Assembly (NCBI GenBank): GCA_003021045.1
Contig: PXRN01000022.1
Location: 5,844-60,756, forward strand
DNA length: 54,913 nt
Direction: 5' to 3'
DNA from: Halobacteriales archaeon QS_4_69_34
GTDB taxonomy: Archaea > Halobacteriota > Halobacteria > Halobacteriales > Halococcaceae
Shown here: positions 8,498 through 17,412 of the stretch, piece by piece
Layout: each line of letters begins with the position of its first letter
Position numbering within the stretch: the stretch's first letter is position 1
Notes under the pieces: generated by a model
Database searches by the model: none
Told to the model about the DNA's origin: nothing
Seen by the model: the letters and a program-made list of their open reading frames with translations, nothing else
Position numbers and translations under genes: made by a program

Positions 8498-9493
8498 ATG
8501 GAGACGCGCAAGGTCCAGTTGACGGGCGGTTCGACCTACACGGTGTCGTTGCCGAAGGAGTGGGCGACCGCGAACGGCATCAGCGCCGGCAGCGAGATCG
8601 AGTTCCACCCCGAAGGTGACTCGCTGCTGCTCGCGCCCCGGGGCGAAGGAGGGTCCGCCGAAGGCGTCCTCGACGTCACCGACATGCGCGAAGAGGAGCT
8701 GACGCGCGCGGTCGTAATGATGTACGTCGGGGGGTTCGACGTCATCACCCTCGAAACCGCGCGCATCGACGCCGCACAGCGCCGGACGATCCGCGAGGCC
8801 AGCCAGCGTCTCGTCGGCCTCGAGGTCATCGAGGAGACCGCCGAGCACGTCACTCTCCAGGACCTGCTCGATTCCGCGGAGCTGTCGGTCCACAACGCCA
8901 TCACCCGGATGCGTCTCGTCGCGCTCACCATGCTCGCCGACGCCGTCGAGGCGCTCGTCGAGAACGATGCCGACTTCGCGGCGGACGTCGCCGCGCGCGA
9001 CGATGACGTCGACCGGCTCTGGTATATGACCGCACGGGTGTTCCGCTCGGCGCTCCGGAACCCGATCGGGGCGACCGATGTCGAGCTCCCCCGCGAGGTC
9101 TGTTTCGACTACCACTCGGGGGCCCGCCAGCTCGAACGCGTCGCCGACCACGCGACGAAGATCGCCGAGCTCGCTCGCGACATCGACGACGTACCCGAGG
9201 AAGCCGCCACGGCACTCGCCGAGCTCCACGCCGCATCGAGTGCGGTCGTCGAAACGGCGATGGACGCGCTGTTCGCCGAAGACCCGGAGACGGCCATCGA
9301 ACTCGCCAACGACGCTGCCTCGCGGATCCCCGAGGTCGACGACCAAGTCCACGCGGTCGACAACCTGATCCGCGAGCTCGATCCCGAGCACGCCCAACGG
9401 CTCGGCCTCGTCGTGGACTCGCTCTCCCGGACGGCGGACTACGGGGGGAACGTCGCCGAAACCGCGATGCAGCGAGCCGCGCCGCGGCCCTAG
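8498..9493 (+). CDS. Phosphate uptake regulator, AbrB/SpoVT N-terminus with PhoU domains
   Basis: This 331-residue protein begins with a swapped-hairpin AbrB-type DNA-binding domain at residues 1-48 (VQLTGGSTYTVSLPKEW). About residues 60-330 hold two PhoU-like helical repeats, including ARQLERVADHATKIAEL and LVVDSLSRTADYGGNVAE. The combination is typical of haloarchaea and suggests a regulator that binds DNA directly in response to phosphate state. It is divergent from phoU, and the two probably act in the same circuit. A T-rich run, acttttttgc, follows its stop codon and may end transcription. Confidence 0.92.
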   Translation: METRKVQLTGGSTYTVSLPKEWATANGISAGSEIEFHPEGDSLLLAPRGEGGSAEGVLDVTDMREEELTRAVVMMYVGGFDVITLETARIDAAQRRTIREASQRLVGLEVIEETAEHVTLQDLLDSAELSVHNAITRMRLVALTMLADAVEALVENDADFAADVAARDDDVDRLWYMTARVFRSALRNPIGATDVELPREVCFDYHSGARQLERVADHATKIAELARDIDDVPEEAATALAELHAASSAVVETAMDALFAEDPETAIELANDAASRIPEVDDQVHAVDNLIRELDPEHAQRLGLVVDSLSRTADYGGNVAETAMQRAAPRP

Positions 9494-9771
9494 CACCCAC
9501 TTTTTTGCAACGGGGCCCTCCGTCGCTCGCGCCTCCGAACCCCGTGCAAGAACCGGAGGAAAAGGCCGCGAGCGGACGCGAGCACCGCAGGGAGGGAGCT
9601 CGCGGTAACAGGTGCTTGCCCGCAGCCGTACCGCGACCGCACAGCCGAGCCCTCAGCCCGCCCCGCACCGCGCGGCCCTCGCTCTCGATCCGCCAGGACC
9701 GCTACTGTACTACTTCCGCTACCGCGACCGCCGCCTTCCTCCCCCCCCCCTCCTCGCCGCTTCCTCAGCTG

Positions 9772-10992
9772 CTACCCGCCGTCCTCGGGGGACGCGTCGC
9801 CCGCACTCGCGGCCTCGCCGGCGGGAGGACCGTCCGTGCTGCCCGCGTCACCGCCTGCTTCGACTCCGGCGTCGGTTCGCGGGTTCGAGCCGATGCCCGC
9901 CGCGGACGTGACGTGGGGCGTGAGCGCCTCGCCGCTGAGCAGCTCCGGGAGGACGATCCGGACGGCCTGGATGAGGAGCACGAGGATCAGCGGACCGAGG
10001 AACAGGCCGTACCAGCCGAAGATCGCCACCCCGAGGATGTACGCGAAAAGCATCAGTCCGACGTGGAGTCGCCGGCCGGCGAGGTAGGGCTGGATGAACG
10101 TCATGGGGAGGGTGTCGAGGACGACGAACGCGACGGCAGTGAACCCGAGCGGGTAGGTGAGCGAGGCGTCGACCTGCACGGCGCGCGCGCTCAGATAGAG
10201 CGCGAGGGGAACGTAGACGACCTTCCCGACCACGATCGGGATCAGCCCCGCGAGCCCGGTGAACAGCGCCAGCACCATCGGAATCGGGATCGCCAGCGCG
10301 GTGGGGGCGAGCTCGTTATACCCACTGTAGACGAGCGCCGAGAGCACCGCGACGAGCACGATCGTGAGGATGTTGCCCAGATACACGGATTCGAGGTCGC
10401 GGTCGACCGCGCTCGCGTAGGCGTGGGCGACGCTGCCCGGTCCGCCGACCGCCGAGCGAAACCAGCCGGCGAGGCGGTAGTCGTCCCGGAGCAGATAGAA
10501 GACGAACGCGAGCGCGAGAAACAGCCGGAGCAGGACGGCTCCGAGCACGGCGAGGACGTCCTGGCCGGTGCTGAGCGCCTGCGAGAGCGTCTCCGAGCCC
10601 CGGAGGTCGGCGACCAGCTGACGTGGCTCGCTCGCCAGCTCGGAGACGTCGAACGCGAACGCCGAGACGTCGACGTACGGACGGAGGAACTGCCGGAAGT
10701 CGCCCCCGACGATGGCGGTGAACTGCTGGAGGCCGAGCGACACCACGTAGGCGGCGACCCCGAGGATCGGCAGCGCGATCAACACCAGTGTGAGCGCCGC
10801 TGCCAGTCCGGGCGAGCGTACCAGCCGCCGGAGCCAGCGGTCGACCGGGCGCACCACGTAGTAGACGAACAGCCCGAGCACGAACGCACTCAGGAACTGT
10901 AAGACGCCGACGGCGACGATCGCGACGATTGCGACGACGAGCAGCCACCACCCGACGCGCGAGCGATCGAGCGCTGGGAGAGACCGGTCCAT
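9772..10992 (-). CDS. AI-2E family transporter (PerM-type membrane protein)
   Basis: This is a 406-residue polytopic membrane protein of the AI-2 exporter/PerM superfamily. A pair of helices spans about residues 15-45 and another 62-90. A long loop (95-155) follows, then helices up to about residue 350, including the signatures FVFYLLRDDYRLAGW and FGWYGLFLGPLILVLL. The last 50 residues are a disordered, Gly/Asp-rich tail. Substrates of archaeal members are unknown, and one subgroup is linked to sodium/proton exchange. I chose the ATG at 10992; the frame continues nine codons upstream through a palindrome. It stands alone. Confidence 0.88.
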   Translation of the reverse strand: MDRSLPALDRSRVGWWLLVVAIVAIVAVGVLQFLSAFVLGLFVYYVVRPVDRWLRRLVRSPGLAAALTLVLIALPILGVAAYVVSLGLQQFTAIVGGDFRQFLRPYVDVSAFAFDVSELASEPRQLVADLRGSETLSQALSTGQDVLAVLGAVLLRLFLALAFVFYLLRDDYRLAGWFRSAVGGPGSVAHAYASAVDRDLESVYLGNILTIVLVAVLSALVYSGYNELAPTALAIPIPMVLALFTGLAGLIPIVVGKVVYVPLALYLSARAVQVDASLTYPLGFTAVAFVVLDTLPMTFIQPYLAGRRLHVGLMLFAYILGVAIFGWYGLFLGPLILVLLIQAVRIVLPELLSGEALTPHVTSAAGIGSNPRTDAGVEAGGDAGSTDGPPAGEAASAGDASPEDGG

Positions 10993-11000
10993 GTGCCGGC

Positions 11001-11016
11001 TACCCTCCGGAGGGTA
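11001..11016 (-). promoter_or_regulatory. 16-base perfect palindrome upstream of the AI-2E transporter
   Basis: TACCCTCCGGAGGGTA is a complete palindrome 9-24 bases before the start codon. A weak TATA-like stretch follows (gtacaaaacg on the plus strand). It would suit an operator over the transcription start, or form a hairpin in a short leader. Confidence 0.4.
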
Positions 11017-11228
11017 CAAAACGTTCCCCCGGGATCACCGGGGTGGCGCGGGCCAGAGGAACCCGACAGCACCCGGACACCGGCCGCTCCCCGTGGCACC
11101 GGTCCGAGAGACGAGAGGCAGGCGACCGGCGGGCGAGAACAGGAGCCGTCTCCTCCCGGTTCAGAGCGGTTCCGAGCGGTTCCGGGACACCGATCGAAAC
11201 CGTTTCGGGAAGCCCGTTCGGGCGGCAC

Positions 11229-11603
11229 TCAGCCGTCTTCGAGGACGGCGTTGACCTGTCCGTCCTGTCCCGGACGGGAGGTCACGCGCGCCGTGCCCTC
11301 GCCGGTTTCGACGAGCGCGCCCTTCGTGACGATGTTTCGGCGGACGTAGTTCGGGTTCGCGGGGTTCTCGACGACGTCCTCGATCTCCGTGGAGCGAGTC
11401 TCGCCGTCGACGGCGACGCTGGCGCGGTCGGTGGCGAGCGCGCGGACCTTCTCGCGGTCCCCGCGTGCGTCGACGGTTCTGAGCGTCGGCTCGCCGACGC
11501 CGGTTTCGGTGGGCTCGCGCCCGAGCTGGTGCTTTCGCTTCCCGCTGTTCGGTCGCAGCCGGCCGCCGGTGCGCGAGCGCGTCGAGCGTCCGTGGTCTTT
11601 CAC
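11229..11603 (-). CDS. rps8e: Ribosomal protein S8e
   Basis: This 124-residue protein is the archaeal/eukaryal small-subunit ribosomal protein eS8. The N-terminus shows the rRNA-binding GRSTRSRTGGRLRPNSGKRK segment. The C-terminal half has the conserved ENPANPNYVRRNIVTKGA and VTSRPGQDGQVNAV motifs. I chose the GTG at 11603 because family members start with M-K-D at this point, while the open frame upstream is low-complexity. It is a single gene on the minus strand. Confidence 0.95.
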   Translation of the reverse strand: MKDHGRSTRSRTGGRLRPNSGKRKHQLGREPTETGVGEPTLRTVDARGDREKVRALATDRASVAVDGETRSTEIEDVVENPANPNYVRRNIVTKGALVETGEGTARVTSRPGQDGQVNAVLEDG

Positions 11604-11980
11604 ACTCGCGTCGAGACGGAGCCGGGACTTCAATCGCTCGGTGCGAGCCGGCCGTCGGTCGGCGTAGCCACACGGCCGGCGCGCAGCGCGCCGTCCGCGG
11701 CGCGCAACGCCCGCGCGAGGAATGAGGGGTGCGAGGTGTGAGGCGAGCACCTCGACGGCGGACGGAAAAACGACCGTAAGCCACGCGAAGTCGGCGGTGT
11801 GGGGGACGGTTGCGGTACGGGCGGCCCGAGCGGAGTGAATCGGCTGGGAGAGCGCGTGGGCGATCGCGGTGTGCCGCTGGGCGGCCGCGGTAGTAGTCGC
11901 GGTACGGTCTCTCGTGTGTACCGGCACTCGCGGCCCGCGTAGCCGTAACGGTTAGGTCGCTGCCGAAAGCGACGCCGTGC
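11604..11980. other. Intergenic region between S8e and DUF2240 genes
   Basis: These 377 bases hold the divergent promoters of the two flanking genes and no gene of their own. A perfect hairpin CGGCGCGC-A-GCGCGCCG lies at 11677-11693. A TATA-poor stretch with ccgtaacggttagg just before 11981 is the likely promoter of the DUF2240 gene. Confidence 0.45.
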
Positions 11981-12421
11981 GTGAGCCTTCGGACTGTCGT
12001 CGCCGCGCCGTTCCGCGGACGTGGAACCGACACACTCGCGGAGAGCGAGTTCGTCGTCGCACTCTCGCTCGACCGGGATTGGTACTCCCCGGAGCAGGCC
12101 ACGCGACTGGTCGACGTCGCCGTCACTGAAGGACTGCTCGCCCGCGAGGACGGACAGCTCGGCCCTACGTTCGACCACGACGGGGTGGACGTTCCCGAGG
12201 GGTTCGTTCCGAGCGAGGAGCTGCTCCGGGGGCGCTCGGTCTTCGAGCAGGTCCTCGATGCGGTCGTCGAGAGCGGCGTCGAGAAGCGGGAAGCCGTCGC
12301 GGCGATCAACCGCAGCCAGCAGTCCCTGGCGATCTCCGTCGAGGCCGCGGCGGTGCTGTACGCCCGCCGTCGGGGCATCGAGGTAGCGGAGGCAACCGAG
12401 CGCGCGCTCGCGGAGCTCTGA
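11981..12421 (+). CDS. DUF2240 family protein
   Basis: This is a 146-residue acidic protein that I recognise as the archaeal DUF2240 family, with the typical opening LRTVVAAPFRGRGTDTL and FVVALSLDRDWYSPEQA. The middle part reads like a winged-helix or helical DNA/RNA-associated fold, followed by a helical C-terminus. No function is established. The start is a GTG at 11981, probably leaderless. It has no operon partner; S8e is divergent. Confidence 0.85.
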   Translation: MSLRTVVAAPFRGRGTDTLAESEFVVALSLDRDWYSPEQATRLVDVAVTEGLLAREDGQLGPTFDHDGVDVPEGFVPSEELLRGRSVFEQVLDAVVESGVEKREAVAAINRSQQSLAISVEAAAVLYARRRGIEVAEATERALAEL

Positions 12422-12503
12422 GTGGGCGATCGGAAAGGGGAAGCGAGAGGAGGGCTGCGGGCAGCCGCGTTCGACGGTCTACCGTTTCCCGGCCCGACTC
12501 CTT

Positions 12504-13226
12504 CTACCGCCGACCCGTCTCCCGTCCCGACGGCTGCTCACGTCCCGCTCGGGCGAAGCCGGCGAGGACGTCGGGGAGGCGCCCGGCGAGGCGATCGCGC
12601 TCGACGGCCGCGTTCGCAGCGGGGTCGGCCTCGTCGCTCTCGGCGAGCACCTGCACCGCGAGCAGTCCGGCCGCCTTCGCGCCGCGGACGTCGTGTTCGG
12701 GATGATCGCCGACGTGGACGGTTTCGGCGGCCGACGTGCCGAGCGCGTCGAGGACCGCTTGGAAGGCGCGCCCGTCCGGCTTGCCCGCGTCGAGCACGCC
12801 GGTGACGACGACCGCCTCGAACAGGTCCGCCCAGCCGAGCGCGGCGAGCTTTCCCTCCTGGGCGGCCACCGGGCCGTCGGTCAGTAGCCCGACGCGGTAC
12901 TCGGTGCGGAGCTCTCGGACGAGCGCCGCTGCCCCCGGGACGGGAGCCAGCGCCCCCTCGACGGCCTCGCGGTAGGCCGTGGCGAGTGTGGCTGGTGTGG
13001 CGGACGCGGTCCCGTCGCTTCCTTCCTCCCGTCCATCGAGTAGCGCGGCGAAGATCGGTTCGCGGGTCTCGCGTCCGAGGTCGCGCCCGTGGGCATCGAG
13101 GTACTCCCCCCGTGCGATCGGCGGAGCACCGACGGCCGCCGTCGCCTCCTCGAGCAGCGTCGCTCTGTCGCGCTCGGTGACCGCGAGCGTGTCGTCGAGG
13201 TCGAACACGACCGCGGCGAGCGCCAT
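12504..13226 (-). CDS. HAD superfamily hydrolase
   Basis: This 240-residue protein is a haloacid dehalogenase-fold phosphatase with a helical cap of the C1 type. Motif I is FDLDDT at residues 8-13 (nucleophile D9). Motif II is LLTDGP, motif III the GKPDG lysine, and motif IV HVGDHPEHD. The substrate is likely a small phosphorylated metabolite but cannot be named. The ATG at 13226 precedes motif I directly; the upstream extension of the frame is not protein-like. It is divergent from pyrF, with 79 bases between them. Confidence 0.88.
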   Translation of the reverse strand: MALAAVVFDLDDTLAVTERDRATLLEEATAAVGAPPIARGEYLDAHGRDLGRETREPIFAALLDGREEGSDGTASATPATLATAYREAVEGALAPVPGAAALVRELRTEYRVGLLTDGPVAAQEGKLAALGWADLFEAVVVTGVLDAGKPDGRAFQAVLDALGTSAAETVHVGDHPEHDVRGAKAAGLLAVQVLAESDEADPAANAAVERDRLAGRLPDVLAGFARAGREQPSGRETGRR

Positions 13227-13305
13227 ACGGTGTATGGGGAAGCGGCCGGTTTGAAGCCTGTGGAGGAACCCGAACCTCCTTGGCGGTCGGACCGGACGCG
13301 TCCGT

Positions 13306-14115
13306 ATGCGCTTTTTCGAGCGCCTCGAACGCCGGATCGAGTCCACCGGCAGCGTCCTCTGTGTGGGCCTCGATCCCGACCTTGATCGACTCCCCGAGCA
13401 CCTCCACGAACACGACCTTCCGCGGCGGGCGTGGGGTCGGCGGATCGTCGACGCCACCCACGAGCACGCCGCCGCTTACAAGCCCAACGCGGCCTTCTAC
13501 GAGGATCCCGACGGGTGGCGCGCGCTCGAAGAGACGATCGCCTACGCCCACGGCAAGGACGTGCCCGTCGTGCTCGACGCCAAGCGCGGCGACGTCGGCC
13601 ACACCGCGCGCCAGTACGCCCGCCTGCTTGACGACGCCTCGCTCGGGGCCGACGCGATCACCGTCAGCCCCTACCTCGGCCGGGACTCGCTCGAACCGTT
13701 TCTCTCCCGGACCGGAAAGGGGGTGTTCGTGCTCTGTCGGACCTCGAATCCCGGCGGCGCGGACCTCCAGGACCGTGAGCTCGCCGGCGGCGAACGGCTC
13801 TACGAGCGCGTCGCACGGCTCGCGGGTGAGTGGAACGAGCGCGGGAACGTCGGGCTCGTCGTGGGGGCCACGGCCGAAACGGAACTGGAGCGCACCCGCG
13901 AGCTGGCTCCCGACCTCCCCTTCCTGGTCCCCGGGGTGGGCACGCAGGGCGGCGATGCCGCGGCCGCCGTCGAGCACGGGCTGGCGGGTGGCGTCGGGCT
14001 CGTGAACGCCTCGCGCTCGATCGTCTTCGCCGGCGAGGGTAGCGACGAGGCGTTCGCAAAGGCAGCCGGCGCGGCGGCCAAGCGGCTCGAACGCCGGCTG
14101 AACGAGCATCGGTGA
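13306..14115 (+). CDS. pyrF: Orotidine 5'-phosphate decarboxylase (type 2)
   Basis: The enzyme converts OMP to UMP, the last step of pyrimidine synthesis. The 269-residue protein is the longer type-2 subfamily. The catalytic tetrad lies in DAKRGDVGHT at residues 91-100 (D91, K93, D96). The phosphate-binding region includes LVPGVGTQGGD, and VNASRSIVFAG is near the C-terminus. It is a single gene; nothing else of the pathway is near. Confidence 0.95.
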   Translation: MRFFERLERRIESTGSVLCVGLDPDLDRLPEHLHEHDLPRRAWGRRIVDATHEHAAAYKPNAAFYEDPDGWRALEETIAYAHGKDVPVVLDAKRGDVGHTARQYARLLDDASLGADAITVSPYLGRDSLEPFLSRTGKGVFVLCRTSNPGGADLQDRELAGGERLYERVARLAGEWNERGNVGLVVGATAETELERTRELAPDLPFLVPGVGTQGGDAAAAVEHGLAGGVGLVNASRSIVFAGEGSDEAFAKAAGAAAKRLERRLNEHR

Positions 14116-14361
14116 ACGCCACGAACGGGCGATGGCGCGGCTCGGTCGTGGTCGCGGCGTGGCATCGCTGTCCGTACTGCGAGCGAGGCGGGCCGAGGGG
14201 CGATCGTTTACCGTGAGTTTTGCGGGCCACGGGGCAAGCACCGCCCTCGGTCCGTGCGAGCGGAGCGGGCCTACACGTCCCGGCTGCGAACGGGACGACG
14301 AGCCGTGAGCAGTGCGCGAGCGCCCGAGTAGAGAGCGCTCGACGGAAAAATGCGAGTGCGC

Positions 14362-14463
14362 TATGCCGTCGGTCGGGAGAGACCCCGAAGCGCTCGCGGA
14401 GTTCCGGTCGTCCTCCGCTGATTCGCTGTCGTCGCGTCCCACGGACGTCTGACCGACAGTATA
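14362..14463. mobile_element. 102-base MITE-like element
   Basis: It is bounded by imperfect 13-base terminal inverted repeats, TATGCCGTCGGTC at 14362-14374 and GACCGACAGTATA at 14451-14463. Its interior is clearly similar, at roughly 80 percent by eye, to the first 95 bases of the IS remnant that starts at 27045. The two share the run GATTCGCTGTCGTCGCGTC, apart from one base at its 5' end. It has no coding capacity. A non-autonomous derivative of that IS is the simplest reading. Confidence 0.6.
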
Positions 14464-14466
14464 AGT
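14451..14466 (+). promoter_or_regulatory. Promoter GACCGACAGTATAAGT of the RCK/DHH gene
   Basis: The TATA box TATAAG (14460-14465) begins 34 bases before the ATG at 14494, fitting a leaderless or nearly leaderless transcript. The same 16 bases recur exactly before the DUF655 gene at 22483-22498. Here they coincide with the outer end of the MITE-like element. Confidence 0.6.
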
Positions 14467-14493
14467 AGCGCCCCCGCGGACGAGACAGCCACG

Positions 14494-15936
14494 ATGAGCT
14501 CTGCGATGACGATGCCGTCGATGTCCACGTACGCGATCCTCGGCTGTGGGAGCGTGGGCTACGCCGTCGCGGAGGACCTCACCGCGGAGGGCAAGCAGGT
14601 CCTCATCGTCGACCACGACGAGGGCCGTGTCGAGGCGCTCAGAGACCAGGACCTGAACGCCGAGACCGGCGACATCACCGAGGACGGGATCGCCGAGGCC
14701 GTGGCCGATCGCGACGTCGTGCTGGTGCTCTCGACGGACGTCGAGGCCAACCAGCGCGCCGTCGAGCGCGTCCGGGAGGTGGGTGGCGAGCAGTTCCTCG
14801 TCGCGCGCGCGTCCGATCCCGTCACGGCCGACGAGCTCCGCGAGGCGGGCGCGGACGTCGTCGTCAACCCCGCGGAGGTGATCGCGGCCTCGGCGCTGCG
14901 CGCGCTCGAGACCGGCGAGCTGGAGTACAAAGCCGGTCAGCTCGCGGCCGTCGTCGAGGACGCCGACGAGTGCATGGCGATCCTCACCCGCGACAACCCG
15001 GGCCCGGACTCGATCGCCAGCGCGGTCGCGCTGCGGGCGATCGGCGGGGCACTCGACGTCGAGGCCGACATCCTCTACGACGGCGAGATCGGCCACCGCG
15101 AGGACCGCGCGTTCGTCAACCTCATCGGCGTCGAACTGCTCTCCCGGGCCGAGGTCGAGTTCGAGGCCTACGACACCGTCGCGCTCATCGACCGCCCGAG
15201 TACCATGGAGCGGACGGTCGGCCGACCCGTGGACGTGCTGATCGACCACCACGACCCCGAGGAGGCCTACGAGGCTGAGTTCGTCGACGTCCGCGCGAAC
15301 GTCTCCGCGACCTCGACGGTCCTCACGAAGTACGTCCAGGAGTTCGACCTCAGTCTCGACGAGACCGTCGCCACCGCCCTGCTCTATGGGATCCGCGCCG
15401 AGACCCTGGATTTCCGCCGGGACACCACGCCCGCCGACCTCACCGCGGCGTCGTATCTCTACCCGTTCGCCGACCACGACACCCTAGAGCAGGTCGAGTC
15501 GCCCTCGATGAGCCCCGAGACGCTCGACGTGCTCGCCGAGGCCATCCGCAACCGGGACGTCAAGGGCTCACATCTGGTCTCGAACGCGGGGTTCATCCGC
15601 GACCGCGACGCGCTCGCCCAGGCCGCCCAGCACCTCCTGAACTTGGAGGGGATCACCACCACCGCGGTGTTCGCCATCGACAACGACGCCATCTCGCTGG
15701 CGGCGCGCTCGAAGGACATCCGGCTCAACATCAGAAACGTCCTCGACGAGGCCTTCGGCGAGCAGGCCGAACCCGTCGGTCACGCGACGGACGCGGACGT
15801 CTCGATTCCACTCGGTATCTTCACCGGCATCGAGACCTCGGAGGACAACCGCGAGACGCTGCTCGGACTCGCCGAGGAGGCCGTCAGGCGGAAGCTGTTC
15901 GCGGCGATGGGCGTCAATGGCGATAGCGGCGACTGA
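14494..15936 (+). CDS. RCK (TrkA-N) domain fused to DHH/DHHA1 phosphoesterase
   Basis: This 480-residue protein has an N-terminal Rossmann RCK domain (YAILGCGSVGYAVAEDL, residues 13-29) of the kind that senses NAD(H) or nucleotides. It is followed by a DHH phosphoesterase domain with DNPGPDSIAS and the metal motif VLIDHHDPEE. A DHHA1-type C-terminal domain starts near residue 370. DHH proteins of this group cleave small nucleotides such as cyclic dinucleotides or nanoRNA, but the archaeal fusion's substrate is not known. The first ATG fits the TATA position. Three methionines at residues 1, 5 and 7-10 leave the exact start uncertain. Confidence 0.85.
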   Translation: MSSAMTMPSMSTYAILGCGSVGYAVAEDLTAEGKQVLIVDHDEGRVEALRDQDLNAETGDITEDGIAEAVADRDVVLVLSTDVEANQRAVERVREVGGEQFLVARASDPVTADELREAGADVVVNPAEVIAASALRALETGELEYKAGQLAAVVEDADECMAILTRDNPGPDSIASAVALRAIGGALDVEADILYDGEIGHREDRAFVNLIGVELLSRAEVEFEAYDTVALIDRPSTMERTVGRPVDVLIDHHDPEEAYEAEFVDVRANVSATSTVLTKYVQEFDLSLDETVATALLYGIRAETLDFRRDTTPADLTAASYLYPFADHDTLEQVESPSMSPETLDVLAEAIRNRDVKGSHLVSNAGFIRDRDALAQAAQHLLNLEGITTTAVFAIDNDAISLAARSKDIRLNIRNVLDEAFGEQAEPVGHATDADVSIPLGIFTGIETSEDNRETLLGLAEEAVRRKLFAAMGVNGDSGD

Positions 15937-15982
15937 GCCGGCGAACCGGTCGAGGGGAGCGGGCCACGTCTCCGTGCTCGGT

Positions 15983-16285
15983 TCAGGCGGGGGCGGGCTC
16001 CTCGCGGTCCTCCCGGTCGTTTCTGCCGTCGCGCAGTCGCTCGACGACCTCGCTCACGAGGACCACGTCCCCGACCGAGCGGACCCACCGATAGGGGACG
16101 ATGATCCCTTGGCCCGGCTCGACCTGCTCGGCGAACAGCTCGCCGTTGACGCTACCGACCGCGAGCCCCGAGACCGACCGCGCGTCGAGGTCGAGACGGA
16201 CGTCCTCGATCTCACCGACGAACGTCCCGCGGTTCGAGTACACCTCGCGCCCGATCAGGCTGCCGATCTCGTCCAATGGATCCAT
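15983..16285 (-). CDS. PRC-barrel domain protein
   Basis: This is a 100-residue protein with one PRC-barrel: IGSLIGREVYSNRGTFVGE, then VSGLAVGSVNGELF and IIVPYRWVRSVGDVVLVSE. Free-standing PRC-barrels in archaea are linked to RNA processing and to cell division (CdpB-type proteins), so no single role can be assigned. The ATG at 16285 is about 25 bases after a TTTAAG box (16309-16317 on the other strand), so it is probably leaderless. It lies alone between the RCK/DHH gene and metE. Confidence 0.85.
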   Translation of the reverse strand: MDPLDEIGSLIGREVYSNRGTFVGEIEDVRLDLDARSVSGLAVGSVNGELFAEQVEPGQGIIVPYRWVRSVGDVVLVSEVVERLRDGRNDREDREEPAPA

Positions 16286-16356
16286 AGCGGGGCCAAGCAA
16301 CCACGGGACTTAAACGTAGACGTTCTTGGGGCGGGAGCGGCACTACTTTCCCGCCG

Positions 16357-17412
16357 TCAGTCCGCGCTCGCGGGCTCGCCGCCCTCGATCGCACCGGCGT
16401 CGAGGTCGCGCTCGACCGCTCGGGCGGCCGCGACCATGTTCGCCATCTTCCCGTAGGCGACCTCGCGAGGCAGCAGCTTCAGCCCGCAGTCGGGACTCAC
16501 GGTCAGGCGCTCGGGGGGCACGACGTCGAGGCCCTTCCGGACGTTCGCTTCGATCTCCTCGACCGACTCGACGTCGCCGACGTGGACGTCGGTGACTCCC
16601 AGTGCGAGGTCCTTCGTGAACTCGTGTTCGGTGAACACGTCCAACTGCTCGTAGTCGCCGTTGGCGAGTTCGAGATCGAACTCGTCGACGGGGAACTCCA
16701 GCATCTCGGGGTAGATCCGCGAGTAGTCGCCGTAGCAGACGTGCAGTCCCAGCCGCACGTCGTCGGGCACGTCCGCGGCGATCCGTTCGAGGCATTCGCC
16801 GACGATGGCGTGGTCGTCGGGCGTCGTCGCCAGCGCGGGTTCGTCGATCTGGACGTAGCGCGCGCCGGCCGCAACGAGCTCCTCGACCTCCCGCGCCACG
16901 AGGTCGGCGAGGGCATAGGCCAACGCCGCGTCGTCCTCGTAGGCCTCGTTGAAGCTCCAGCTGGCGAGCGTGTAGGGCCCGGTGATCGGTACCTTCACCG
17001 GGCGGGCCGCGACCTCGCTTGCGAACTCGTACTCCGCGCCCAGCCAGCGCTCGCCGTACTCCACCTCGCGGGTGACGCTGGGCTTGTCGAAGTAGTTGTG
17101 GCCCCACACCTTGACGGGGCCGTTGAACTCGTAGCCCGGGATGCGCTCGGCGAAGTACTCGACCATCTCGTTTCGGCGCATCTCGCCGTCGCAGACGACG
17201 TCGAGGCCCGCACGTTCGTGCTCGGTCGTGATCAGCCGAGCGGCGTCGTCGGTCGCCTCCGCCCACTCGGCCTCGCCGAAGTCCGCCTCGGGGTCGTCGC
17301 GGAGCCCGCGGGCGCGGTCGAGCCACTTGGGCTTCGGGTAGCTCCCGACCACAGTGGTGAGGATGAAGTGCTCGTTGGGATGGTCGGCGGGACGGAACTG
17401 CTCGCGGGTCAC
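16357..17412 (-). CDS. metE: Methionine synthase, cobalamin-independent, zinc (C-terminal-type) subunit
   Basis: This protein transfers a methyl group to homocysteine to make methionine. It is 351 residues, equal to only the C-terminal barrel of bacterial MetE. The zinc ligands are all present with the same spacing as in E. coli MetE: H224 and C226 in LHVCYGD, E248 in DLELANG and C309 in SPDCGLKLL. The QIDEPAL motif is at 188-194. Its start overlaps the stop of the upstream paralogue by four bases (17409-17412), implying translational coupling. Whether the methyl donor is methyl-THF or a corrinoid protein cannot be read from the sequence. Confidence 0.92.
   Translation of the reverse strand: MTREQFRPADHPNEHFILTTVVGSYPKPKWLDRARGLRDDPEADFGEAEWAEATDDAARLITTEHERAGLDVVCDGEMRRNEMVEYFAERIPGYEFNGPVKVWGHNYFDKPSVTREVEYGERWLGAEYEFASEVAARPVKVPITGPYTLASWSFNEAYEDDAALAYALADLVAREVEELVAAGARYVQIDEPALATTPDDHAIVGECLERIAADVPDDVRLGLHVCYGDYSRIYPEMLEFPVDEFDLELANGDYEQLDVFTEHEFTKDLALGVTDVHVGDVESVEEIEANVRKGLDVVPPERLTVSPDCGLKLLPREVAYGKMANMVAAARAVERDLDAGAIEGGEPASAD

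Larger units (their letters stand above)
14116..14493. other. pyrF to RCK/DHH intergenic region carrying a MITE-like copy
   Basis: No gene is seen. The right third is the 102-base MITE-like element at 14362-14463, whose outer edge supplies the TATA box for the next gene. The left part (14116-14361) has no recognisable structure. Confidence 0.5.

Noticed and set aside
9741-9750. Run of ten C
   Set aside because: It is a homopolymer in a gene-free GC-rich stretch and shows no further structure.
12538-15477. 979-codon open frame on the minus strand
   Set aside because: It runs antisense to pyrF and most of the RCK/DHH gene and overlaps the HAD gene in another frame. Its sequence is low-complexity Arg/Gly/Val-rich, as is usual for antisense frames in high-GC DNA.
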